A model generated the notes under the pieces. The model had not been told where the DNA came from, did not search any database, and saw only the letters and a program-made list of their open reading frames with translations. Of a DNA stretch of 64,000 nucleotides, positions 27,359-36,307 are shown piece by piece (position 1 is the stretch's first letter; the number at the start of each line of letters is the position of its first letter). This DNA comes from Roseibium alexandrii DFL-11 (lineage in GTDB: Bacteria; Pseudomonadota; Alphaproteobacteria; Rhizobiales; Stappiaceae). The stretch is taken from positions 2,309,228-2,373,227 of the forward strand of contig NZ_CM011002.1 of the NCBI RefSeq assembly GCF_000158095.2, given 5' to 3'. The position numbers and the translations under genes are program-made.

Positions 27359-28987
27359 ATGTCTGTGCGCAAGTCTTTGCGCCGAGCGGCTCCGCTCGGC
27401 CTTGCGGGTCTTTTGTGTATTACTGCCGCTTCTGCAGAAGAGCCGCCGAAAGTCAATCAGGAGGACTTGAATTCGTCTGCCCTCAAAGACCCGAAGGCCG
27501 CTTTCATAGAAGCATTTGAGGCCGGTGATGAACTGACCGAGGCGACATTCACGGCAAAGCGCGGGGTCGGGGCCAAGGTCAGCCAGCACGGCAAGATGTT
27601 TACCCGCATGCCGCGGGCAGATCTGGAACTTTTCGGCGAGTGGACCACGCACCTGCCGGAGCGCGAAGCTGGCCCGGTCGCCCAATCCTGTATCTCCTGC
27701 CATTCAGCACCTTATGCCAATGGGGCTGGTCCAAACCCGCTGAACGGGATCGTTGATCCGCTGCACACGGGCGACCCGTCCAAGTATCTGCACCGCAACA
27801 CACCGCATCTCTTCGCGCTTGGCGCGGTGCAGCGGATTGCAGAAGAAATGACGGCGGAACTCCTGGCGCAGGAGGAGCTGCTTCAAAAGGAAGTCTGCAC
27901 CTTGGGCGAAAATGCCTCGGTGAACCTGAAAGCAAAGACCATCAACTTCGGCACGCTCTCTGCAACGCCTGAAAAAGATCCGCTCACCGGGATCTGCATT
28001 GCCGAATACGACCGGTCCGGCATTGAAGGCGTTGATGAAGACCTCGTGGTGCGCATGTTCGGCTGGAAGGGCTCGCACGCCACCTTGAGAGCCTTCACCC
28101 GCCACGCCGCCCACAATGAACTCGGCATGCAGGCAGATGAACTGGTGGGCAACCATGATGGCGACCATGATGGGGTGACCGGAGAGCTGTCCGTCGGCGA
28201 TCTGACCGCCTTGTCCATCTATATGGCCGCTCTGGAGCGACCAACCTCGAAGCTCGAACTTGCCAAACATGGCCTGATGGAGCTGACCGCAGGGGAGGTT
28301 CTGGAGATCGAGCGCGGCGAACGCCTGATGACCGAAGCCCAGTGCACCACTTGTCATGTGCCGACGCTCAAGATATCGACCCCGATCTTTTCCGAACCGA
28401 GTTTGCAGGCGGGTTTTCGGGAAGACATTTTCCCCTCTGGCCAGAAAGCGATCGACAGCGGTCTTGATGGTCACGCGCCAATCTGGTTCGACCTCACAGA
28501 AGACAGCCCCAACAATCATGTCGTGACCGCGAAGGGCGAAACGCTGAACCTTGGCGCCTTTCCGAAGGCAGGCGACGGTGGAGCGCTTGTCTCCTGGTAC
28601 TCCGACTTCAAACGGCACGAGATGGGCGACGACCTCGCCGATCCGGTGGATGTGCACGGTTTTGGTGCGTCCGTCTGGCCGACGGCATCGCTCGCCGGTG
28701 CCGGTTCGACCGGTCCCTGGCTGCATGATGGCAACGCGACGACCCTGGATGAAGCGATCCGGGCCCATGGCGGTGAAGCCGAAGCCAGCCGTCTTGCCTA
28801 TGAAGCGCTTGGCGACGAGGACCGCGCGGCCATCATCGCCTTTTTGGAAAATCTGATCATCATCGACCTCGACCCGGAGGAAGAGGAAGAAGAAAATCAC
28901 GCTGCGGCCTCACAAGGAGCAGCAATTGAGGACGCCAGCACCAGGACTGCCCGCCTGGTCACCGTCCTTCCGCCCGTAAAACCCTGA
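27359..28987 (+). CDS. Diheme oxidoreductase, DUF1111/DHOR family
   Basis: A 542-aa exported protein with a signal peptide (cleavage near ASA-EE) and two c-heme motifs, CISCH (111-115) and CTTCH (329-333). The order of elements (NHDGDHDGVTGE, LFGWKGSH-type segment, FKRHEMGDDLADP, WLHDGNATTLDEAI) is that of the di-haem oxidoreductase family, formerly annotated as thiol oxidoreductases and distantly related to bacterial peroxidases. Activity is not established for the family. An acidic run DPEEEEEENH precedes the C-terminus. It diverges from the diheme cytochrome c gene. Confidence 0.88.
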   Translation: MSVRKSLRRAAPLGLAGLLCITAASAEEPPKVNQEDLNSSALKDPKAAFIEAFEAGDELTEATFTAKRGVGAKVSQHGKMFTRMPRADLELFGEWTTHLPEREAGPVAQSCISCHSAPYANGAGPNPLNGIVDPLHTGDPSKYLHRNTPHLFALGAVQRIAEEMTAELLAQEELLQKEVCTLGENASVNLKAKTINFGTLSATPEKDPLTGICIAEYDRSGIEGVDEDLVVRMFGWKGSHATLRAFTRHAAHNELGMQADELVGNHDGDHDGVTGELSVGDLTALSIYMAALERPTSKLELAKHGLMELTAGEVLEIERGERLMTEAQCTTCHVPTLKISTPIFSEPSLQAGFREDIFPSGQKAIDSGLDGHAPIWFDLTEDSPNNHVVTAKGETLNLGAFPKAGDGGALVSWYSDFKRHEMGDDLADPVDVHGFGASVWPTASLAGAGSTGPWLHDGNATTLDEAIRAHGGEAEASRLAYEALGDEDRAAIIAFLENLIIIDLDPEEEEEENHAAASQGAAIEDASTRTARLVTVLPPVKP

Positions 28988-29035
28988 TGCCTCGAGCCTG
29001 AAGGGTTTGCCGTTTCTTGATGGCAGCGTGAAACC

Positions 29036-29078
29036 GCCGCGGTGGCCCAGTGTCCACCCGCACCTGGACCACCGCGGC
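29036..29078. terminator. Long hairpin between convergent genes
   Basis: GCCGCGGTGG (29036-29045) and CCACCGCGGC (29069-29078) form a 10-bp perfect stem with a 23-base loop that itself contains a GTCCA/TGGAC pair. It sits between the stops of the DUF1111 and Old Yellow Enzyme genes. Probably a bidirectional 3'-end structure. Confidence 0.55.
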
Positions 29079-29134
29079 AAATTATCTCCTACGGATTTTC
29101 AACAAACTGGTTGAGTTTTCGGGATTGAAACCGA

Positions 29135-30259
29135 TCACGTGGGTCCCAAGGCGGCCTGCTCCCCTTCCCATTGCTGCTGCGCCTCGATCGTCACACCGTA
29201 TTTGAACATGTCGAATGTAAACTCTTGCAATTCTCGACCTTCCGCGACCCGCTTGGGTAAGTCGGGGTTGAGCATCGCTGTTTTGCCGATAGAGACAAAA
29301 TCAGCTTTGCGGGAAGCAATCAGCTCATTGGCATCCACGACGACATGAAGTCCACCATTGGCGACCACGGGTAAACCTGTCAGATCCCGAGCATAGGTTG
29401 TCAGGTTTTCTCCGGCTTCCGTGTAGCTGTGGACAGCATAGCCTTCTTTTTCGCTCGCAAGGTGAATGAAATCGGCGCCTGCGTCCGCAACCGCCTGAAA
29501 TATGACCTTCGCGTCTGCCAATCCGTTTGGCCAGAAATAGTCCTGGATGTTTGCCTTGGCCTGGGATAACCGAACCCCGACGATGAAGTCTGATTTTGTG
29601 GCCCCCTGTGCCTCCCGGATGATCTCCTGTGTCAGCCGAATCCTGTTCTCCAACGTGCCGCCATATTGATCCTGGCGAAGGTTTGTTTCCGCTGTCAGAA
29701 ATTGATCGAGCAGATACCCGTTTGCACAGTGGATCTCGACGCCATCGAAGCCTGCAGCCTCTGCCCGCAGCGCGGCCTGATAGAATCCGCGCTTGATGAT
29801 CTCGATCTGGGCAAGGCTCAGTTCGTCTGGCACGTCGTAGGCTCCCTGACGGTGGCCATAGCCGTGCAGCATGGACCCAGCTGGCCGAACGGGAGACGGT
29901 GCGACTGGCTCCATGATATGTTGAGAGACAGCGCCAGCATGAATGAGCTGCAAGATGACCTTACCGGCTTCGGCCTTGATTGCCTGGACGACCCGTTGCC
30001 ACCCCATCTCCTGAGCATCGTTCACAAGCCCCGGCTGACCGGAATAACACTGAGCCCATTTTTCATCAGTAAAGGCCCCTTCCGTAATGATGAGGCCATA
30101 ACCACCGCGGGCAAAACCGGCATAGTATTCCGCCATGTTTTCCGTCGGCACGCCGTCTGCGCCGGCGCTGGCGCGTGACATTGGCGCCAGAACGTACCGA
30201 TTGGAGAAGGTACTTGTTTTGATTGTCTTTTCTTGAAGAACCGGAAAGGTAAGTGTCAT
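29135..30259 (-). CDS. Old Yellow Enzyme-family NADH:flavin oxidoreductase
   Basis: A 374-aa FMN-dependent TIM-barrel ene-reductase starting MTLTFPVLQE. The family core is visible: RYVLAPMSRASA (FMN binding), HAGAVSQ, the FDGVEIHCANGYLLDQFL segment, NLRQDQYGGTLENRIRL and VVANGG near the phosphate site. Members reduce activated double bonds of enones, quinones and nitro compounds. It is divergent from an HxlR regulator with a conserved N-terminal Cys, suggesting electrophile-induced detoxification. AGGG lies upstream of the start, a modest ribosome site. Confidence 0.9.
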   Translation of the reverse strand: MTLTFPVLQEKTIKTSTFSNRYVLAPMSRASAGADGVPTENMAEYYAGFARGGYGLIITEGAFTDEKWAQCYSGQPGLVNDAQEMGWQRVVQAIKAEAGKVILQLIHAGAVSQHIMEPVAPSPVRPAGSMLHGYGHRQGAYDVPDELSLAQIEIIKRGFYQAALRAEAAGFDGVEIHCANGYLLDQFLTAETNLRQDQYGGTLENRIRLTQEIIREAQGATKSDFIVGVRLSQAKANIQDYFWPNGLADAKVIFQAVADAGADFIHLASEKEGYAVHSYTEAGENLTTYARDLTGLPVVANGGLHVVVDANELIASRKADFVSIGKTAMLNPDLPKRVAEGRELQEFTFDMFKYGVTIEAQQQWEGEQAALGPT

Positions 30260-30312
30260 CTGAAGTGCCCTTTGTTGAGGAAGTGCACGAGAGTTAGATT
30301 TCACATTATCTT

Positions 30313-30342
30313 TTGACAAGTACGCACTATTTTTGCTTATAC
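30313..30342 (+). promoter_or_regulatory. Putative promoter of the HxlR gene
   Basis: TTGACA (30313-30318) is followed after 17-18 bases by CTTATA/TTATAC (30336-30342), within a strongly AT-rich divergent region. The expected start site is near 30349, about 20 bases before the regulator ATG. Confidence 0.5.
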
Positions 30343-30371
30343 ATACAATAAAGTAACTAATAGGCGCTCCC

Positions 30372-30713
30372 ATGGCTCAGAACCAACCAATTGATCCGCT
30401 GTTTTGCCCAACTGAAACCGCCCTTGGATTGATCGGCGGAAAATGGAAAGGCATGATCTTGTGGTGCATTTGCCGCAAGACCATGCGCTTCAACGAGTTG
30501 CACCGGATAATCCCGGATATTTCTCAGCGCATGTTGACCAAGCAACTGAGAGAACTGGAAGATCACAAAATCATTGTGCGGAAAGTGTACCCGCAAATCC
30601 CGCCAAAGGTGGAGTACAGTCTCAGTACTCACGGAGAGGCATTGAAGCCAATTCTCGATCAACTCGAAGACTGGTCCCGCTCCTATCTGGAACAGCGTCA
30701 GGCTGAGAGCTGA
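30372..30713 (+). CDS. HxlR-family transcriptional regulator
   Basis: A 113-aa winged-helix regulator with the HxlR core LGLIGGKWKGMILW and RFNELHRIIPDISQRMLTKQLRELE. A cysteine at residue 12 (LFCPTETALG) occupies the position used for redox or electrophile sensing in HypR/YodB-type members. It is divergent from an Old Yellow Enzyme gene, so it probably represses that gene until an electrophile modifies the Cys. Sensing is inferred. Confidence 0.88.
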   Translation: MAQNQPIDPLFCPTETALGLIGGKWKGMILWCICRKTMRFNELHRIIPDISQRMLTKQLRELEDHKIIVRKVYPQIPPKVEYSLSTHGEALKPILDQLEDWSRSYLEQRQAES

Positions 30714-30728
30714 CGCACCAACGCAAAA

Positions 30729-31283
30729 TCAACCCGCTTGCCAAACCTTGATGGCATCGACCGGATAAATCAGCATCAGAACATTCAAGGTGAGATTGTC
30801 ACGGATCACCCAGAGCGCCAGAAACTCAAAAACGATGCCGACCACGACCGTGACCCAGACCGGCATCCGCCAGGCAAAGAAGAAACCGGCGAGCATCCAG
30901 AGAATATCGAAAACGGAGTTCAGGACGCTGTCGCCGGTGTACCCGACGGCGATCGTCGCTTCCCTGTATCGGTCGATGATCCAGGGGCTGTTTTCCGCCA
31001 CTTCCCAGGCCGCCTCGATGAAGATCGCGCCGAGTGCGCGTTCTCCGACAGACCGCTGTTTGAAGACGAACCAAAGCAGCCAATAGAACAAAAAGCCATG
31101 GATGATGTGGCTGAAGGTGTACCAGTCGGCGATGTGCTGGGACGACCCGGCCACATCGCTTGCCGGCGTCCAGAACCGCACGTATCCGCACTCACAGATC
31201 GGGATTCGGCCCATGAAGAGCAGGATCGCGGCAGTCGCAGCAATCATGAGGACACCGGTGATCAGGCAAGCGCGGTTGGTCAT
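30729..31283 (-). CDS. DUF2585 (UPF0314) membrane protein
   Basis: A 184-aa integral membrane protein with about five hydrophobic segments and the signatures CECGYVRFW, WYTFSHIIHGFLFYWLL and EAAWEVAENSPWIIDRYRE. This is the alphaproteobacterial DUF2585/UPF0314 family of unknown function. The conserved polar and acidic residues inside membrane segments suggest an enzymatic or transport role, but no activity is known. Confidence 0.85.
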   Translation of the reverse strand: MTNRACLITGVLMIAATAAILLFMGRIPICECGYVRFWTPASDVAGSSQHIADWYTFSHIIHGFLFYWLLWFVFKQRSVGERALGAIFIEAAWEVAENSPWIIDRYREATIAVGYTGDSVLNSVFDILWMLAGFFFAWRMPVWVTVVVGIVFEFLALWVIRDNLTLNVLMLIYPVDAIKVWQAG

Positions 31284-31789
31284 TTTCTCTTTCTTTTTGT
31301 TTTAGTTCAGCCACAAAGCCGAGAGACGAAGGACATGCAGGATTTGGGTGGCAATCCTTCCACTAAGTGGGTAGCAGCAATCATTCGATTGGTCATCTAT
31401 GCAGAGCCGCGTTCAGTCTTGAACGTCACCCCGGGCGCAGCAGAGCGGAGACCCAGGGCCCACTCGTTCGCAGAGCCTTGATGAGAAAACTCAACGCCCC
31501 CAGCAAGCAATCCTGCGAATAGTTCCCGGATCAAGTCCGGGACAGCGCACTGGAAGCCAAATCGGTGCGCGCATCACTTGGCGCAGTCCCGGCCTTGCGC
31601 CGGGACCTGACCGGAAAAGTCACGCCCTCCAAATCCCGCTGGAGTTTTGCCGCAAATCCCTCTAGAACCTTGCGCCAACGAAACATCAATCCGTCCGGCC
31701 TTTTGTGACGGCTTGCGCTCCCGGATCTCCGGTGTGATGCGCAGCCCAGAAGATAGCCTTGTCCGGCGGTTTGCTCAGGAGACACCTAG
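31284..31789. repeat. Intergenic stretch with dispersed palindromic repeats
   Basis: No gene is supported in these 506 bases. A 52-base unit at 31425-31476 (GTCACCCCGG at one end, CCCACTCGTTCGCAGAGC at the other) has a close relative at 45549-45600. Further palindromes are TCCCGGATCAAGTCCGGGA (about 31523-31541) and GTCCCGGC/GCCGGGAC (about 31584-31602). The prfC promoter should lie in the last 150 bases. Confidence 0.6.
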
Positions 31790-33388
31790 ATGGCCACCAA
31801 CGGCGCGGCGCCACACCAGACCCGGCGCACCTTTGCGATCATTTCCCACCCGGATGCCGGTAAGACCACGCTAACCGAAAAGCTGCTCCTGTCGGGCGGT
31901 GCGATCCGGGCCGCCGGTCAGGTCCGCGCGCGCGGTGAACGCCGCCGGGCCCGCTCCGACTGGATGAAGATCGAACAGGAACGTGGCATTTCCGTTTCCT
32001 CCTCCGTCATGACGTTCGAGCGCAAGGGCATCATCTACAACCTTCTCGACACGCCGGGCCACGAAGACTTTTCCGAAGACACCTACCGCACGCTGACCGC
32101 CGTGGATGCTGCGGTGATGGTCATCGATGCCGCCAAGGGCATCGAGACCCAGACCCGCAAGCTCTTCGAGGTTTGCCGGCTGCGCGACATCCCGATCATC
32201 ACCTTCGTCAACAAGATCGACCGTGAAGGCCGGCATGCGCTTGAGATTCTTGACGAAGTGCAGGAAGCCCTCGCACTCGATGTGTCTCCGCAGACCTGGC
32301 CAGTCGGCATGGGCTCCGATTTCTTCGGCGTTTATGACTGGCAAAAGAAACAGTTCCACACCTCCGGCGGCGATCGCGGCGGGCCATATGCGGACACCAA
32401 GACCCTGTCCGGTTTGGACGACGAGGCCCTCACCGGCACTGTTTTCGACCGGATCCTGGATGAGCTCACTGAAAACGTGGAACTCGGCGCGGAAGGCTAT
32501 GCGGAGTTCGACAAGGAAAGCTTCCTGGAAGGCCATTTGACCCCGGTGTTCTTCGGCTCGGCCCTGCGCGACTATGGCATTGAGGAAATCCTTGATTTCA
32601 TCGCCGATTTCGCCCCGCCGCCGCACTCCCAGCCGGCGACCGGCGGGCGGACCATCATGCCGAACGAGGACAAGGTCACCGGCTTTGTCTTCAAGGTTCA
32701 GGCGAACATGGATCCGAAGCACCGCGACCGCATTGCGTTCGTGCGGCTGTGTTCAGGCACCTTTAAGCGCGGCATGAAGCTGAAGCACGTGCGCGCGGGC
32801 AAGCAAATCGCCGTCTCCGCCCCGATCTTCTTCTTTGCCGAGGAACGCGAGATCGCAGATCTCGCCTACCCGGGTGACGTGATTGGTGTGCCGAACCACG
32901 GCCAGCTGCGCGTTGGCGACACCTTGACCGAAGGCGAAAACATCCACGTCACCGGCCTGCCAGCGTTTGCGCCGGAAATCCTGCGCCGCGTGCGCCTTTC
33001 CGACACCATGCGCGTCAAGCAGATGCGTCAGGGTCTGCAGGATCTGGCCGAAGAAGGTCTAGTCCAGATCTTCAAGCCGGACCTTGGCTCCAACTGGATC
33101 GTCGGCGTTGTCGGCGCGCTGCAGCTCGATGTTGTGGTAGATCGCCTGCGCGCAGAATACGGCACAGAAATTGGCTTTGAGGCCGTTCCCTACACGACCG
33201 CCCGTTGGATCGAGACCGACAGCCAGACCCTGCAAAAGATGATCGAAGGCCACCGCATGTCGATCGCCAACGACCGCGACGACAAGCCTGTCTTCCTGTT
33301 CAAGAACGCCTGGGAAGTCGGCCACATCACCGAAAAATTCTCCGATGTCACCTTCCGCGAAACCCGCGAGATCGTCTACGAGGGCTGA
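31790..33388 (+). CDS. prfC: Peptide chain release factor 3
   Basis: A 532-aa translational GTPase. It shows the P-loop HPDAGKTTL (20-28), the switch region ERGISVSSSV, DTPGHEDFSEDT and NKIDREGR, followed by RF3-specific domains II and III (GSALRDYGIEEILDF, PTARW-type TTARWIE). RF3 recycles RF1/RF2 from the ribosome after peptide release. AGGAG precedes the ATG by eight bases. The full family length is present. Confidence 0.97.
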   Translation: MATNGAAPHQTRRTFAIISHPDAGKTTLTEKLLLSGGAIRAAGQVRARGERRRARSDWMKIEQERGISVSSSVMTFERKGIIYNLLDTPGHEDFSEDTYRTLTAVDAAVMVIDAAKGIETQTRKLFEVCRLRDIPIITFVNKIDREGRHALEILDEVQEALALDVSPQTWPVGMGSDFFGVYDWQKKQFHTSGGDRGGPYADTKTLSGLDDEALTGTVFDRILDELTENVELGAEGYAEFDKESFLEGHLTPVFFGSALRDYGIEEILDFIADFAPPPHSQPATGGRTIMPNEDKVTGFVFKVQANMDPKHRDRIAFVRLCSGTFKRGMKLKHVRAGKQIAVSAPIFFFAEEREIADLAYPGDVIGVPNHGQLRVGDTLTEGENIHVTGLPAFAPEILRRVRLSDTMRVKQMRQGLQDLAEEGLVQIFKPDLGSNWIVGVVGALQLDVVVDRLRAEYGTEIGFEAVPYTTARWIETDSQTLQKMIEGHRMSIANDRDDKPVFLFKNAWEVGHITEKFSDVTFRETREIVYEG

Positions 33389-33410
33389 GAAGCAAAGGGT
33401 CTTGTCTGAC

Positions 33411-33872
33411 ATGACCGTCACTCTTCGCCCTGTCGCGCCATCCGATTGTGATCTGATTTGCCGGCACCGGCACGACATGTTTCAGGCTGCTGGCGATCAA
33501 GAGGCAGCAAAAGCTGCCTTCAGCCCGGCCTATCGAGAGTGGCAGCAAAACGCACTCCAATCCGGGGCTTATTTCGGCTTCATCGCAGAAGTGGGCGGGG
33601 TTGCTGTCGGCGGTATCGGGCTGATGGTCATCGACTGGCCTCCCCACCATCTCCACCCGGGTGTCTTGCAACGCGGGTATGTGCTGAACGTTTTTGTCGA
33701 ACCGGACCACCGGGGAAAGGGCGTCGCCAAACATCTGATGGCCGCATCCGATAAAGCCTTCACGGCGCGCGGGATCACCCATGCCGTTCTGACCGCGACC
33801 GATCAGGCCCGGCCGCTCTACGAGAGGGACGGATGGCAGCAAACCGCACAGATGGCCAAGGAAATCCGATAG
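33411..33872 (+). CDS. GNAT-family N-acetyltransferase
   Basis: A 153-aa protein starting MTVTLRPVAP, 22 bp after prfC. Acetyl-CoA motif A is VEPDHRGKGVAKHLM, followed by HAVLTATDQARPLYERDGW, the usual C-terminal GNAT pattern. Substrate unknown. Its proximity to prfC suggests co-transcription, without implying a shared function. Confidence 0.85.
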   Translation: MTVTLRPVAPSDCDLICRHRHDMFQAAGDQEAAKAAFSPAYREWQQNALQSGAYFGFIAEVGGVAVGGIGLMVIDWPPHHLHPGVLQRGYVLNVFVEPDHRGKGVAKHLMAASDKAFTARGITHAVLTATDQARPLYERDGWQQTAQMAKEIR

Positions 33873-33900
33873 CGATCGGCCGCCAGGGTATCACGACCGC

Positions 33901-34506
33901 TCAAAAAACGTCCGTTTGGGTGTCCATAAGGATGTAGACTCCCGCTGCAATCATCACAACAGGGGCGAGACGCTCGAAAAACCTTTCCGTGGCAGGGGTT
34001 GGTTTCAGGAGCCGGCTCAAGATGGTTCCAAAAGCCAGCAGCACTGCTACGGCAATCAGCGCGCCGGAGAGCACGAAATGATCGAGCTCGGCGCGCGTGT
34101 CGGCAAAAAACGTTGCCATCAAAACGAAGGTGTCGGTGCTGAGCGCCAGGAAAAGCGCGACCACGCCAATAATCGACCCGGGCGTAGGTTTCCTGTCTTC
34201 CACTTGTTCGGATTTACGCCGGTTTTTCAGGACTTCGCGAAAGCCGAGAGCGACCGGCACGAGGCCGAGTAGCCCGAGATCAGCTGGCGCAAGGACAGCA
34301 GCGCCACTACCGACCAGAACAGCGCCGCCGATAACGACGACCTGTGCCAGCAAAAAACCGGCGATGGCTGCCGGTTTCCGCCCGGTGGCCGCAAGCGCCA
34401 AAAAGGCGAACAACCCGTCAATGTTGGTGAGTATGTAGGTGGTTGCGACAGAGAGCGCAAAAAACATCCAGCAGATCCAAGGCCATGGCGTTTCAAGTAC
34501 GACCAT
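33901..34506 (-). CDS. CadD-like cadmium/cation resistance transporter
   Basis: A 201-aa protein with about six transmembrane segments, beginning MVVLETPWPW. It has the CadD-family pattern: TYILTNIDGLFAFLAL near the N-terminus, a polar cytoplasmic loop (KNRRKSEQVEDRK), then ALSTDTFVLMATFFADTRAE. CadD proteins are linked to cadmium and other divalent cation resistance in Gram-positives; specificity here is not known. No metal-responsive regulator is adjacent. Confidence 0.75.
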   Translation of the reverse strand: MVVLETPWPWICWMFFALSVATTYILTNIDGLFAFLALAATGRKPAAIAGFLLAQVVVIGGAVLVGSGAAVLAPADLGLLGLVPVALGFREVLKNRRKSEQVEDRKPTPGSIIGVVALFLALSTDTFVLMATFFADTRAELDHFVLSGALIAVAVLLAFGTILSRLLKPTPATERFFERLAPVVMIAAGVYILMDTQTDVF

Positions 34507-34788
34507 CAGTCATAAACAGGCCAAGGCACCCTGTCCCGAAAAAACCACCATGAGATGGAGACGAAGGATCTGGAGATGAGTTGAAAATAACTTCTCCACA
34601 CTTAAAAGGCGTGCGCCATCGTAAAAAATCAGGACGCCAAGATTTGGCTTCATAAGAAGAATTAACAAGGATCGTTTTGGCAAATTTCCTTTTTATTTTC
34701 CAGAAGCTCAAAAATGCCAGTTTTTATTAAAAAACAGTCGTGTTTTTAAGCAAGCGAAACTTATACTTGCAAGATATTTAAAAATGGC

Positions 34789-36303
34789 TTGCGAGAGTTT
34801 GGGATCGTGTTGTCCACGGAGATTGGGGCCAGTCAGAAAGGAACATCAAAAGCGCCAACCGGGCATCCGCAATCTGATGCACCGGCAGGAAAAGCGCGCC
34901 TGAAGCGGATCCACAAGCTGTCCCGCCCGTTCTGGGCGTCCTTTATCATTGGCGCTGTGAGCCTGCTTGTATTTGCAGCGTTCCTGGTCAACGCACTTGA
35001 CCGGCAAGCCATCACGTCCAGTGAACGGGTCATGGGATCGATCCTTGGGGAACGCCTGGATCGGCTTTCTGAACTGACGTTGGAATACGCCTATTGGGAC
35101 GAGTCCGTGGACCGCCTCGTCAATGGTTTCGACGAAGATTGGATCGATACAACGTTTATCGAATACATCTATTCTGACCTCGGGATTATCGGTGTTCACG
35201 TTCTGGATGGTGAGAATGCGGACCGTTTGCACATCTTCGAAGACTACCGCGCCGACAGGAGTTCCATGGAGCGCTACGGGCCGGATGCCGGCAGATTGAT
35301 CAACCGGGCACGCAGAACCGAGGAAAATGAAGCGCCAATTCCCGCGACTGCCTTTCTTGGCTCGACCTCCGATTTGTATCTTGCCTCGGCAATTCGGATG
35401 ACGACCTACGACACAGACAAGATCACCAGCACAGATCATGTTATGGTGTTCGTTCGCCAGCTAGATGAAGCTGCGCTGGCAGATATAGGCGAAAAATTCC
35501 AATTGCCGGGTCTCCATATTACGACAGAAGCCCCCTCGTATTTTCAGGCTCATTGGCCAATCCGAACAGAAGACGGCACAACGCTTGCCAGTTTTGTTTG
35601 GAACCCGGTTCTTCCAGGCCAGCGGCTGCTGCCCCCCTTGGCGCTCGGCCTGATCATCGTCTATGCAGGCATGATGATCGCGGCCCGAGCGTTCTTGAAG
35701 CAGGCGACCCATATGGTTAGTGCTCTGGACGCGGCCAAGAAACGAACCGAGCGGGCCAAGGAGCTGCTTGCGCATCAGGCAAACACGGATGCTCTCACAA
35801 ACCTCGGCAACCGCTGGAGCTTTGAGCAAACCCTTGACGCACTCTCCGCCAAGGCCGACGGCACCAAGGAATTCGCTCTTGTCTGCTTCGACCTCGACCG
35901 GTTCAAGACGATCAATGACACCTTGGGACACGAAACCGGCGATGAAGTTCTCAAATATGTCGGTGAGACCTTAAGCTCGCTCACCTACCCGCAGGACAAA
36001 GTCTTCCGGCTCGGCGGGGATGAGTTTGTGATCGTCTACGGCTTGACGGACCGTGAGCGTGTTCTGGCTGTCGCGAAGGAGGCGATCGCGATCCTGTCCC
36101 AACGGGTCACCCTCAACGGCCATTCCTGCCACTTTGGGGCCAGCGCCGGCATTGCCTATTCGACCGAACCGGTCAACTTGCTAAGGCGGGCGGATACGGC
36201 CCTTTACGCTTCCAAGAAAAAGGGGCGCGGCCAGGTCACGGTCTATATCCCGGATTCCACCGACACATCAGCTCAACGGTTACCTGCGACCGAAACACTA
36301 TAG
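34789..36303 (+). CDS. CHASE4-like/GGDEF diguanylate cyclase
   Basis: A protein of about 500 aa with two transmembrane helices (about 48-68 and 288-306) flanking a periplasmic CHASE4-like sensor (ELTLEYAYWDESVD) and a cytoplasmic GGDEF domain with intact RLGGDEF. The inhibitory I-site RxxD is absent: the residues five before GGDEF are YPQD. It should make c-di-GMP without canonical product inhibition. The start is uncertain: the first in-frame codon is TTG 34789, GTG 34807 is also possible, and no strong ribosome site marks either. Confidence 0.85.
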   Translation: MREFGIVLSTEIGASQKGTSKAPTGHPQSDAPAGKARLKRIHKLSRPFWASFIIGAVSLLVFAAFLVNALDRQAITSSERVMGSILGERLDRLSELTLEYAYWDESVDRLVNGFDEDWIDTTFIEYIYSDLGIIGVHVLDGENADRLHIFEDYRADRSSMERYGPDAGRLINRARRTEENEAPIPATAFLGSTSDLYLASAIRMTTYDTDKITSTDHVMVFVRQLDEAALADIGEKFQLPGLHITTEAPSYFQAHWPIRTEDGTTLASFVWNPVLPGQRLLPPLALGLIIVYAGMMIAARAFLKQATHMVSALDAAKKRTERAKELLAHQANTDALTNLGNRWSFEQTLDALSAKADGTKEFALVCFDLDRFKTINDTLGHETGDEVLKYVGETLSSLTYPQDKVFRLGGDEFVIVYGLTDRERVLAVAKEAIAILSQRVTLNGHSCHFGASAGIAYSTEPVNLLRRADTALYASKKKGRGQVTVYIPDSTDTSAQRLPATETL

Positions 36304-36307
36304 CCGT

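Noticed and set aside
31531..31785. 84-aa minus-strand ORF before prfC
   Set aside because: Lies in palindromic repeats and encodes low-complexity Arg/Ser-rich sequence without a start signal.
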